Origin: Bifidobacteriaceae bacterium
Lineage (GTDB): Bacteria > Actinomycetota > Actinomycetes > Actinomycetales > WQXJ01
Length of the DNA stretch: 56,643 nt
Reading direction: 5' to 3'
NCBI GenBank assembly: GCA_031281585.1
Contig: JAITFE010000087.1
Location: forward strand, 1-56,643
Of the stretch, positions 43,390 to 51,806 are shown one piece after another. The translations under genes were made by a program, and so were the position numbers. How positions within the stretch are numbered: position 1 is the stretch's first letter; each line of letters opens with the position of its first letter. A model generated the notes under the pieces. It ran no database searches. It was given only the letters and a program-made list of their open reading frames with translations, and had not been told where the DNA came from.

Positions 43390-43893
43390 TCAACTTCGAA
43401 TCTCGAACTCCGCGAATACGGAGCGGGTGTCGGGGCCGAGGTCGGGCGGCGCGGTGTAGTGCTTGGCGGTGGTGGCCGATGACGAGTGGTCGAGTTGGGC
43501 GCGGGCGACATCCAGCCCGAATTCCTCGCCGACCAGTGTGGCGGCTGTCTTGCGAAAGGTCTTGGGCACCACCCAAGCCCATTCCGGGTGGCGTTCGCAG
43601 AAGTTGCGGAATTGCCGGTCATTGTAGTGACCTCGCGGGGGCGCTCGGTCAGGGTGGGGAACACCAGGTCCCATTGGCCGCCGGGCAGGGCGTTGACGCG
43701 CCGCGCGGTGAGCATTCCGAGTGCCCACGAGGCGAGCGGCTTGCGGGAGCGTTTGCGTCCTTTGGTTTGCTCCCTGACCAGTCGAGTGCCCTTGTGACGG
43801 ATGATCTTGCCGGTGATGGCGACGGTGCCGGCCTCCAAGTCCACGTCTTCCCAGCGGATGGCGAGGACCTCGCCGGTGCGACATCCGGTGGTG
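43390..43893 (-). pseudogene. Tyrosine recombinase (integrase), C-terminal half, frameshifted and intron-interrupted
   Basis: Minus strand from about 43893: TTGCRTGEVLAIRWEDVDLEAGTV (first catalytic Arg), then VREQTKGRKRSRKPLASWALGML. The frame then changes near 43637-43641 (a G5 run). It resumes as VVPKTFRKTAATLVGEEFGLDVARAQLDHSS and AKHYTAPPDLGPD, with the remaining Arg/His box and the Tyr. One extra C on the minus strand in that run would join the two halves. The N-terminal half is missing: the group II intron abuts the first residues and no integrase sequence is seen beyond it. It is presumably the island's original integrase. Confidence 0.8.
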
Positions 43894-46311
43894 TGTAGGG
43901 TCGGCCACGCGGCGCGGTGCCGGTTGCTGGGTCCGTTTCCGCGTGGCCTCCCCCCAAACCGGACGTGACGGTTTCCTGTCATCCGGCTTTCCAATTGGTG
44001 GTTTGGACGTGGCGGGCCGGTCAGCGTGGATGGTGGCATGGCATGGTGCGCAGACGATGAGCGTTTTGCGCCGCATGCGTGCCATTTGCCGGGCCCAGGG
44101 TGGCGGGTCGGGGGCGTTGAGGGCTTTGAGGCTTCGGACCTGGTGGGCCTCGACCTCCCGTCCTCTCGCGCCGCATAGCTCGCATCTCCCGGCTTGGAGC
44201 CGGGCGACGAGTTCGCGGCGTTTCCATGGTCCCTCGCGGGGGATGTAGTCGGCCAGGTGGGCCGATTTGTCCCGTTTGAGGGGGATGCCCCCGAACCTTG
44301 CGACCAGTGGTTCCCTGCCCTGCCGCCCGATCCGGGCTTCGAAGGCGGTGCGTTTGCCGTGGGGCGTGTCGATAACGGTTTTGTGTTTCCGCCTCATCGC
44401 CTTCACGGTGGAGTGGTGTTTGGCGGCGAGGGTGCGCAGCATGGACAGTTCCATTGTGTTGCGCAGCCGGTGCGGCCGGAACACGTCTCCCGCCAGCAGG
44501 TAGTACTGGACGAACCCGCGGTATTCGGCCCCGTAGGCGGCGACGATCTGGTGATCGGTTTCGTTGACCAGCTCGGCGCGGTGGGCCGGTTTGCCTTTCG
44601 ACATGTACTCGCGGGCTTTGGCGGTGATCTTGTCCCTTGGCAGGCGCAGCCGGACCCGGCGGGTCGTCGCGCGTCTGCCGGTGGTGATCTTTTCACCTAT
44701 CGGGACGGTGATCTCGTAGCCGAGAAACCTAGCCGCCCGGGTGGCGGCGTGCGTGATCAGGGTCTTCTCAGGGGAAATTTCCAGTTTGAGCTCGTCGCGC
44801 AGGAAACGCTCCAGTTCGGCCTTGATCTGCTCGGCTTCGGCCTTCGGGCCGGCGAACCCGAAGAGGCTGTCGTCGGCATAGCGGCAGTACCGCAGCCTCC
44901 GGTAGGCGGGGTCGTCCGGCTGATGGGAGGGCATCAGCCGCATCGACGCCAACGCGTCCGCGGCTTTCCGCCTGTCCCCCCCTCTGCCGGGCTCGCCGCC
45001 TCGCCTCTTTGGCTCGGGCGTAGGCCGGGTTCAGCCTGCGCCTCCCGCCTCGGGTGTGCCTCGGTATCAGCTCGTTCTCGACGTGCTTGTCGAGCTTGTC
45101 CAGGTAGATGTTCGACAGGACCGGCGAGACGCCAGACCCCTGGGGCGCCCCGGAAAGGGTCGCCCCCCAGGTGAAGTCCTCCAGGTACCCGGCCTCCAGC
45201 ATCCCTTTGACCAGCCTGAGGAACCGCTGGTCGTGGACGCGTTCCGCCAAGATGCCCAGGAGCACCTCGTGGTCGAGGCTGCCGAAGCAGTCCTTGATGT
45301 CCGTCTCGACGAACCAGGCGGCGCCGGTCCACACGCGCTGTATCTCGCGCAGCGCGGTGTGGCACCCCCTGCCCGGCCTGAACCCGTGCGACCGGTCCGA
45401 GAACCCCGGCTCGTAGTACGCCTCCAGCAGCAGACGCACCACCTCCCCGGTGATCTTGTCCCGCCACGGCGGTATGCCCAACGGCCTCGTCCCGCCCGAC
45501 TTCTTCGGTATCCGCACCCTGCGGACCGGTTGAAACCGGTACCTCTCGGCGCGCATATCGCCGATGATCTGGTTGATCTTGGCCATTGACATCCCGTCGG
45601 CCGTCTCCCCGCCCACCACGGGAGCCATGGCGCCGTGGTTGGCGTACACCCTCCCGTAGGCGACCAGGTACAGCCCCGGGTTGAACAACTGCCTGTAGAG
45701 CCGTTCCACCGGCAGGCCACGCCTGCCCCGCTCACGTAGAACAGTCAGAACCGTTTCGGCGTCTTGTATTCCGCATACCTCCCGACCCGCATGTTCGTTT
45801 ACCTCCAATCTGGGCCGCTTCGCCCTGCGCCTGGCTTTCCCAGGCTCTCTGGCCGGGCGTTGCTCCGGCGACTACTACCGGCCCTCCGTCGCCATAGGAC
45901 ACCGCGTCCCTTAGGCGATCCCGTGTTCGTGCGCGCTGTACGTGTCTAGCGTGGTTTAGGCGCCCCGTCCGTCTCCTTGCGCGCCCTCGCTGGGCGCTGC
46001 CCAGCGCCCGGGGAATGAGCGGCCCCCGTCCACCGGGGCCGCCCAGGCGCTGGCGCCGGTCACAGATGCCTTTCCGGCGGACGACGCGCCTTCATCGCTG
46101 GAGACCGGGGTTCAAGCAGTGCGGCCTTCGCCCTGCCACGCGGGTCTCCCCGGCGCGCCGCCCCAGGCATCTGGGCCCGGCCGCAGGTTTATCTGGCATG
46201 CTGTTTTCCTTTCCGGCCTTTCGGCCTCCAGTGAGCCATCAAACCCAGGGACACTTCCCCGAATCCCTCCCACCTACGGTGGGAATACAGCGCGCCGCTT
46301 GCACGGCGCAC
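43894..46311 (-). mobile_element. Group II intron (~2.4 kb)
   Basis: The 5' end is GTGCGCC at 46305-46311 (minus), the typical intron start. Domain V lies at about 43958-43990: AAGCCGGATGAC, a GAAA-type loop, then GTCACGTCCGGTTT. Domain VI is the GGCCACGCGG/CCGCGTGGCC stem, ending ...ACCCTAC at about 43894. Bases 45809-46311 are the non-coding RNA domains I-III plus part of IV. It encodes a reverse transcriptase/HNH protein. The 3' exon is integrase; the 5' exon is IS-like repeat sequence. The exact 3' end is good to a few bases. Confidence 0.8.
44014..45808 (-). pseudogene. ltrA: Group II intron reverse transcriptase-maturase with HNH domain, frameshifted
   Basis: The N-terminal part (from 45808) has the RT blocks RVRIPKKSGGTRPLGIPPWRD, SHGFRPGRGCHTALREI, FVETDIKDCFGSLDHE and GAPQGSGVSPVLSNIYLD. 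The frame breaks in a G7 run at 44976-44982; with six G it would read on into LRYCRYADDSLFGF (active site YADD), the maturase X domain, and an HNH nuclease (CELCG...EAHQVRSL...CAPCHATIH). The downstream frame has no stop before domain V and runs on through the intron end, which is unusual. The frameshift may be decay or a homopolymer sequencing error. Confidence 0.85.
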
Positions 46312-46316
46312 CGACG

Positions 46317-46449
46317 GTCACGTTATTGAGCCGGGGCACGTCACGTTATTGAGCCGAACGCGCGTCACCGACTTGAGCCACCTGCGGCGCCGATGACCTC
46401 CTCCTCAGCCTCCCGACTCCCGTGAACGGCGGTGGCTCAATAACGTGAC
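46317..46449. repeat. IS-like terminal repeats GTCACGTTATTGAGCC (three direct, one inverted)
   Basis: GTCACGTTATTGAGCC at 46317-46332 and 46340-46355, a variant GTCACCGACTTGAGCC at 46364-46379, and the inverted copy GGCTCAATAACGTGAC at 46434-46449. Multiple short repeats at one end facing an inverted copy resemble IS21-type ends. There is no transposase between them, so this may be a remnant or a small non-autonomous element. Confidence 0.6.
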
Positions 46450-46481
46450 ACCGACCGGTTCAATTCACTGAGTGTCGACGG

Positions 46482-46709
46482 GTGGCAAGCATCAGGTCTC
46501 CGTTGGGGGATCTGGTGGGGGTGTTGGCCGCGTTGGCGGCCGCGGCGGGCGGGCGTTGGCGGCGCCCGGCTCCGCCGTGGGTGTGGGCGGGCGCGGCGGC
46601 GTGCCGGTGCCGGCTGTTGCAGGCTTCGTGGTGGGCGGGCGGGGCGCCACACGAGCTGGCCCCTACGCCGGCGTGGTTGGCGGGGGCAGGCTCGGCGTCG
46701 GGCCCGTGA
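46482..46709 (+). CDS. Small hydrophobic hypothetical protein
   Basis: The 75-aa frame from a GTG (VASIRSPLGDLVGVLAALAAAAGGRW) has a short hydrophobic stretch and several W and C residues (WVWAGAAACRCRLLQASWW). It lies between the IS-like repeats and the transposase-like fragment. It may be a small gene of the mobile element or a chance frame; no family is recognised. Confidence 0.3.
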   Translation: MASIRSPLGDLVGVLAALAAAAGGRWRRPAPPWVWAGAAACRCRLLQASWWAGGAPHELAPTPAWLAGAGSASGP

Positions 46710-46745
46710 CGCGGGCCCGACGCCCCCGGGGAGGGGGATCAGAGC

Positions 46746-46907
46746 ATGGCGGAGACGATTTCGAGGTCCGAGCGGGCCGACCGGACGGCGATGTGGCGGT
46801 GGGGGGTGATCCGCGACGCGATCGACCCGGTCATCGGTTCGAGTCCGATAGGTGGCTCCAGCGCACTAGAGCAGCCTCCCCTGAACGGCGGGTGGTGCCT
46901 GCCGTAA
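46746..46907 (+). pseudogene. N-terminus of a transposase-like protein cut at attR
   Basis: The ATG after GGAGGGGGATCAGAGC opens MAETISRSERADRTAMWRWGVIRDAIDP. This resembles the first residues of Mu/IS-type DDE transposases of actinobacteria (short basic segment, then RxxVIRxAxDP). At 46829 the reading frame enters the tRNA-Thr repeat and ends after PVIGSSPIGGSSALEQPPLN...LP at a TAA. The gene was therefore cut by the att junction. Confidence 0.45.
46829..46858 (+). other. attR: 30-bp tRNA-Thr 3'-end repeat
   Basis: Exact copy of 39312-39341, in the same orientation. With attL it bounds a ~7.5-kb element that holds the methyltransferase/GHKL module, the integrase remnant and the group II intron. 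Only the 3' part of the tRNA is repeated, so no second tRNA is made here. Confidence 0.9.
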
Positions 46908-47566
46908 TTGACCGCATGCGGGACGGCTGGGCGAACTTCGAGGCTTCAGGGCGTGGTTCTTATGCGGCTTCGCGTGCGGCCGCGTTGTCCGGCGTTCCCA
47001 AGGGCACCGTCTATGAATGGGCGCGCAATGGGTTGGTTGTGCCGTCGGTCTCCCCGACAAGAGAAAAACTGTGGTCCTACCAAGATTTGTTGGCCTTGCG
47101 AGCCGTGCACTGGCTACGCATGCGCAAGGAGACCGAAGCGATTCCCGCCAGCCCGATGGAGCAGGTGCGCCGGGTTCTGGAGGAGTTGGTGCGATCCGGT
47201 GATGATCCCTGGGCCGGTCTCGGTTCCCGCATCTCGGTGGACCGGGACGGCCGCATATTCGTAGACCGCGAGGAGGATAGCCGAACCGACGCTTACGGGC
47301 AAGGGGCCCGGGACTATGGGGATAAGGTCAACTTGATGGCCGCGATCGGCGGCAGTCCTGGCCTGGTGGCGCCTTCGGAACACATCCGAATATCCCCGTC
47401 ACGTCTGACCGGCGAGCCGCACCTGACCGGGACGCGGATCGGCACTCTGACATTGGCGGCCCTGGCCGGCGACGGGTACCAGGCTGACGGCATCGCGCGA
47501 CTGTACAACTTGCCAGTGACAGAGGTGGCGGAAGCCCTCGAATATGAGTTGCGGTTGGCGGCGTGA
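46895..47566 (+). CDS. MerR-type HTH plus DUF433 antitoxin-like protein
   Basis: The 223-aa protein has an N-terminal MerR-like HTH (YAASRAAALSGVPKGTVYEWARNGLVVPS.. LWSYQDLLALRAVHWL) and a C-terminal DUF433 segment (RLTGEPHLTGTRIGTLTLAALAGDGYQADGIARLYNLPVTEVAEALEYEL). This pairing is typical of antitoxins of DUF5615 PIN-like toxins. The GTG at 46895 or ATG at 46916 may be the start; neither has a strong RBS. It sits just outside attR and overlaps the next frame by 4 bp (GTGA). Confidence 0.75.
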   Translation: MPAVIDRMRDGWANFEASGRGSYAASRAAALSGVPKGTVYEWARNGLVVPSVSPTREKLWSYQDLLALRAVHWLRMRKETEAIPASPMEQVRRVLEELVRSGDDPWAGLGSRISVDRDGRIFVDREEDSRTDAYGQGARDYGDKVNLMAAIGGSPGLVAPSEHIRISPSRLTGEPHLTGTRIGTLTLAALAGDGYQADGIARLYNLPVTEVAEALEYELRLAA

Positions 47567-47846
47567 CCTTCCGGGTGGCCCTTGACCAAAACCTCCCCAG
47601 CAACCTGGTCGCTGCGATCGGGGGGGCAACGCCGCCGGGGCGCTCCTATTGGAGCTGTCGAACTTACCCCGCGTCTTCCAGGACAAGAAGCGGCGCGTGC
47701 TCGACCTCCACTACCAGCCTCGGCGCGCGAGCGACGCCTGGGACTACATGAAACAAATTGCCGCCCGAACCCGAACAACGGCTGACGAGCCATATGCCGC
47801 TACCAAGCCGACGGAAGGCGAGATGACATCGCAAGTGCTGTCGTGA
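47563..47846 (+). pseudogene. PIN-like (DUF5615-type) toxin remnant, frameshifted
   Basis: The frame starts VTFRVALDQNLPSNLVAAIGG, with the Asp of PIN-like toxins in ALDQNLP, overlapping the antitoxin stop. It breaks in a G7 run at 47620-47626. A different frame then continues NAAGALLLELSNLPRVFQDKKRRVLDLHYQ to a TGA at 47846. Whether the second part belongs to the same gene is uncertain; I do not recognise it. The spacer 47847-48095 holds one CGATGCCGTCCGC copy (47959-47971) and no gene. Confidence 0.5.
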
Positions 47847-48113
47847 GCGCGGTGCAGCGCACAGGCGTCCTCAAGTCTTGACCCCAGCGGGACGTGGCTC
47901 GGTTTGGACGGATCGTTCGCGAGCCGATCTGACGGGCACGGACCAGAGCCCCGGCGCACGATGCCGTCCGCCCGCGTCCGTCCGCTGGTTGGGCACCCAG
48001 CGTGGTCCCGTCGGGTTTCTTCCGGCGGCCGGGTAGCCTGCCACACCAGCTAGTGGTCTTTGGGCCGTAGCTGATTCAAGCCACAGCGCGAGCAGATGAA
48101 TTCGGGGGATGAC

Positions 48114-51100
48114 ATGGCAATTGGCGGCAATGGGACGAGGGGGACCAAACGGCGGCGAATCGCCGTGGCGGCGAGCGGGTTGATCGCGGCGGTTGCGGTG
48201 GTGGCGCCTCCCGCCAGCCCGGATCAGGCGGTCGGCAAGGTCCCGGCGCCGGGTCCGGATGAGGCGGTTGTCACGGTCAAGATGGGCGGGGTGCGGGACC
48301 CGAAAACCAAGCTGGTTCAGCCGCCGCCCGCCGGCGCGCAGCTTCAGCTTTACGAAGGCGACTCGGCGGCCGGGTCGGGAGCCGCATTGAACGAGCCGTG
48401 GGCCACCTGCACAGCGGACGCGGATGGAGACTGCTCCTTCACCATTCCCGACACGGGTGTGGGCGGCGCCAATCGCGATCGCCGTTTCTGGATTGGCCAG
48501 GTCAAGGCACCGGACGGGTATTACGCCGATTCGGAGATCGTGACCAGCGCCGACGGGGCGACTTTTCAGGACACCCCTTACGAATTCCAGACGGGTGTGG
48601 GGCTGCGCGGCGGGCAGGCTTACTCTTCGGCCGCGGATTTCATGGTGAATGCCCCTGGCGTGCGGGTTTCCAGCGGCCTTTGGTTGGACTCATTGGAGAA
48701 TCCGCCTTTCCCGGACCGTTGCGGATTGAACGTGGCTTTGGTGCTGGACTTGTCCGGTTCTGTGGCGGACTCGAACGCCGAAGGCACCTTGAAAGGGGCG
48801 GCGACCGCGCTGGTCGACGCGCTCACGGAGACGCCTTCCCAGGTGGCGTTGTTCACGTTCGGCTCGCGGGCTCCGGCGCGGGGGGAGAACAACATCAACC
48901 GTCCGTTGACCCCGGTCTCCACGGTGGAGGGCGCCGGGAAAGTCAAGAACTGGATTGACGGGATTTCGGTGCCGGTTCCGCATGAGGCCACCAACTGGGA
49001 CCGCGGCCTTATGCAGGTCGCGGAGACCTCCGACCAGTTCGACGTGGTGGTGGTCGTGACGGACGGCAACCCGACCCGGTACGGGACGGGCGGCCTTGGG
49101 ACCGGGATCCTGACCCGGTTCATCGAAATGGAGAACGCTGTGTTTTCCGCGAACGCAGTCAAATCCGTCAAGAGCGCGCGGATTGTGGCCATTGGCGTGG
49201 GCGACGGGGCGACCGGCATCCCCGGCGACAACTTCGCGGCGATCTCCGGCTCCATCACCGGGGACCAGGATCCCCTCCGCAACGACTATTTCCAAACGGG
49301 TTGGGACCAAGCCGCCCAGGTCATCGCATCCGTGGCGCAGGCCGGCTGCGCCGGGTCTTTGAGCGTGGTGAAGCAGATTGTGCCCCAGCTCAACTCGGAC
49401 GGCGATGTGACCGGTTCGCAGCCGGCGGCGGGTTGGGAGTTCTCCGTGACTGGCGCCGGCCTGACGCCGGCCAAGACCGGGTTGACCACGGCTCTGGGCA
49501 CCGGCGCGGACTCGACGGAGTTCACGTTGGATCAACTTGACGGCCCAGGGCGCCTCATAGTGGCCGAAAACGTCGGCGACGACTACGACTTCTATCCCGT
49601 CAAAGGGGCGGACGGCATCGACCACAACGCCGAATGCGTGAAACTGGGCGGCGGGACCCCTGAGCCGCTGGCGGTGCGGGACGAGGGCGAAGCCTCTTTC
49701 TCGGTCGCGGCGGACGCGGAAGACGTGATCTCCTGCACCGTCTACAACCAGCATCAGGCGACCCCGCCGGCGTCCATCAGGGTGTCCAAGAAGTGGGTGC
49801 TGCGCCAAGTCGACGCGGACCGCCAGCCGTTGGCGGGCGTCCCGGACCAGGTGTTCGACGAGGGAAGCCAGCCGGGGCAGTTCCAGGCGGGGCTTAACGC
49901 GACGCTGGCGGCAGACCCTGGCGTGGCCAACTACACGGGGCTGACTTGGGGCGCCGAATACGCCGGCATGACTAAAGGGGCGCGGCTGTCGCTGACGGAA
50001 GACCCGGCGGCGCGCGCGCCGAGCGGCTGCAACGTGGTCGCCAGCATGGTGACAGGGCAGCCGGACGGTTCGGGCGGGATCGACACTGGGATCACGCCGG
50101 TGGCCCTGGCCGACTACGAATACGACTTGGAGGCGGGGCTGAACGAATTCCAGGTCACCAACACGGTGGCCTGCCTGACGCGGCTTTCCCTTTACAAGAC
50201 GGTTGATTCGCGCGCGCCCGCGCCGCCGCCCTCCGCCGAATGGACGCTGCGGGCGATCCCCTTGGCGGACCCGGCCGAGACCGGCGGGCCGCCGCTGGCG
50301 GGACCACGCGGAAACTATGACGAAACCGACACCACGACCGCGCCGACCGGTCCCGTGACGCCGGGGTGGACCTACGCTCTCGCCGAGTCGGGCGGCGACC
50401 CGCGTTACGTCCAATGGTCGGTGCAGGACCCGGCCGAGCCGTTCCCGGACCAAGCCACGGGGAGTTGGATCTGCAACCTGGAGATCGACGGGGAGATTTT
50501 CGAGGACCCGTCCGGTTGGCTCTCGGAAGGTCTGCGCGGCGCTGTGGCCGTGCCGTGGGGCGGCCATGTGCACTGCATAGCGGTCAACTACACCGGCAAC
50601 TTGACCATTGAGAAACGGGTTCGGGGTGGTTCGGCGCAACCTGGCGACTGGACTTTCACGGTCACCCCGGTGGGGGAGGTGCCTGCGGGTCTGACCGCCT
50701 TGGCGGCCCAGCCGGCGGGGGGCACGGTTCACTTGCGGCCGGCCCAGACCTACAAGCTGAGCGAAGACTCTGGCGGCCCCGCGAACTACGTCCTGGATTC
50801 GGTCGACTGCGTTTGGGACGAACTGGACGGGACCGAACGGACCCAGCATTTCACCGCGCCGCCCGAACTGGCGGTCGGCATGGGCGGCAGCGCCACTTGC
50901 ACGTTCAACAACCGCGCTGTGGCGCAGGTCGGCATAGCCAAGAGCGATTCGCTGACCCCCAAGTCGGTTCCCGGCGCCGGTTCTCGGTTCGACTACCACT
51001 TGGACGTCACCAGCGACGGCGCCGCGGCCGCCCAGTCCGTCGTTGTCTCCGATGCCGTGCCGCCAGGTCTGCGCATAGTCTCGGTTAGCGCTGAGGGCTC

Positions 51101-51743
51101 CGGTTGGACGGACTTGACCAGCGGCAACGACCTGCGCCTGACCAATCCGTCTCTGCCCGCGGGGCGGTACCGGGTGACCGTCACCGTTGAGGTGACAGCG
51201 GCGCTGGACGTCACCAAAGATTTGGTCAACGAGGCCTGCGTCGGCGCGGCGAACGATGCCGCCACCGCCGACGTCTGCGCGTCCGACACGGTTCCGGGTG
51301 GCCCGCCGCCAGCCACTCAGCCGCCGACGACCCAGCCGCCGACAACGCAGCCCCCAACGACCCAGCCCCCAACGACGGGGCCGCCGACAACGCAGCCCCC
51401 AACGACGGGGCCACCGACGACCCAGCCCCCGACGACCCAGCCGCCGACTTCTGCGCCTGCCTCCCCGCCCCCGACAGGGCCCGCGCCGAGTTCCTCATCC
51501 GGTCCGCCCACGGGTTCGGCCAGCACGCCTCCAACCGATTCGGGCTCGCCGCCGGGCCAAGGAGCGAACCCGTCCGGGAACCAGCCGGGAACAGGTGACG
51601 GTCAACCGCCAAAGCAGGGCGGGGGTCTGCCTCGCACGGGGGCCAGCGAACTGGGCTGGATGACGGGTCTGGCCGCGATTGCCCTCCTGGCTGGGGCCTC
51701 ATTGTTAGCAGCCCGCCGCCGCGCCCGCCAAAGCGGGCGCTGA
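48114..51743 (+). CDS. LPRTG sortase-anchored surface protein with vWA domain
   Basis: The protein is about 1,209 aa; an ATG six codons upstream (48096) is the alternative, but GGGGGA just before 48114 favours the latter. It has a signal peptide (KRRRIAVAASGLIAAVAVVAPPA), a Cna-B/prealbumin-like region, and a vWA domain with the MIDAS motif LVLDLSGSVADSN (about residues 205-430). Several SpaA/DUF11-like beta-sandwich repeats follow (VVKQIVPQLN.., LTIEKRVRGG.., GIAKSDSLTPKSV..), then a PPTTQ stalk and the cell-wall sorting signal LPRTG, a hydrophobic helix and RRRAR. It is probably an adhesin or pilus-tip-like protein. No sortase gene is adjacent. Confidence 0.92.
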   Translation: MAIGGNGTRGTKRRRIAVAASGLIAAVAVVAPPASPDQAVGKVPAPGPDEAVVTVKMGGVRDPKTKLVQPPPAGAQLQLYEGDSAAGSGAALNEPWATCTADADGDCSFTIPDTGVGGANRDRRFWIGQVKAPDGYYADSEIVTSADGATFQDTPYEFQTGVGLRGGQAYSSAADFMVNAPGVRVSSGLWLDSLENPPFPDRCGLNVALVLDLSGSVADSNAEGTLKGAATALVDALTETPSQVALFTFGSRAPARGENNINRPLTPVSTVEGAGKVKNWIDGISVPVPHEATNWDRGLMQVAETSDQFDVVVVVTDGNPTRYGTGGLGTGILTRFIEMENAVFSANAVKSVKSARIVAIGVGDGATGIPGDNFAAISGSITGDQDPLRNDYFQTGWDQAAQVIASVAQAGCAGSLSVVKQIVPQLNSDGDVTGSQPAAGWEFSVTGAGLTPAKTGLTTALGTGADSTEFTLDQLDGPGRLIVAENVGDDYDFYPVKGADGIDHNAECVKLGGGTPEPLAVRDEGEASFSVAADAEDVISCTVYNQHQATPPASIRVSKKWVLRQVDADRQPLAGVPDQVFDEGSQPGQFQAGLNATLAADPGVANYTGLTWGAEYAGMTKGARLSLTEDPAARAPSGCNVVASMVTGQPDGSGGIDTGITPVALADYEYDLEAGLNEFQVTNTVACLTRLSLYKTVDSRAPAPPPSAEWTLRAIPLADPAETGGPPLAGPRGNYDETDTTTAPTGPVTPGWTYALAESGGDPRYVQWSVQDPAEPFPDQATGSWICNLEIDGEIFEDPSGWLSEGLRGAVAVPWGGHVHCIAVNYTGNLTIEKRVRGGSAQPGDWTFTVTPVGEVPAGLTALAAQPAGGTVHLRPAQTYKLSEDSGGPANYVLDSVDCVWDELDGTERTQHFTAPPELAVGMGGSATCTFNNRAVAQVGIAKSDSLTPKSVPGAGSRFDYHLDVTSDGAAAAQSVVVSDAVPPGLRIVSVSAEGSGWTDLTSGNDLRLTNPSLPAGRYRVTVTVEVTAALDVTKDLVNEACVGAANDAATADVCASDTVPGGPPPATQPPTTQPPTTQPPTTQPPTTGPPTTQPPTTGPPTTQPPTTQPPTSAPASPPPTGPAPSSSSGPPTGSASTPPTDSGSPPGQGANPSGNQPGTGDGQPPKQGGGLPRTGASELGWMTGLAAIALLAGASLLAARRRARQSGR
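51321..51440 (+). repeat. Eight tandem 15-bp units encoding PPTT(Q/G)
   Basis: In-frame 15-bp tandem repeat giving PPTTQ six times and PPTTG twice, forming the wall-spanning stalk of the LPRTG protein. Such repeats vary in number between strains by slippage. Confidence 0.9.
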
Positions 51744-51806
51744 CGGCTCAGCTCTGGGGGTCCGCGTTCGCGCGCCGATTGCGGCGGATGGGCCATCCGG
51801 CCGGGA

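Noticed and set aside
48690-50999. 769-codon frame antisense to the LPRTG protein
   Set aside because: Arg/His/Gly-rich mirror of a real gene with signal peptide, vWA domain and sorting signal.
51321-51440. CRISPR-like array
   Set aside because: Units are contiguous 15-bp in-frame codon repeats (PPTTQ) without spacers. No CRISPR array or cas gene is seen anywhere in the window.
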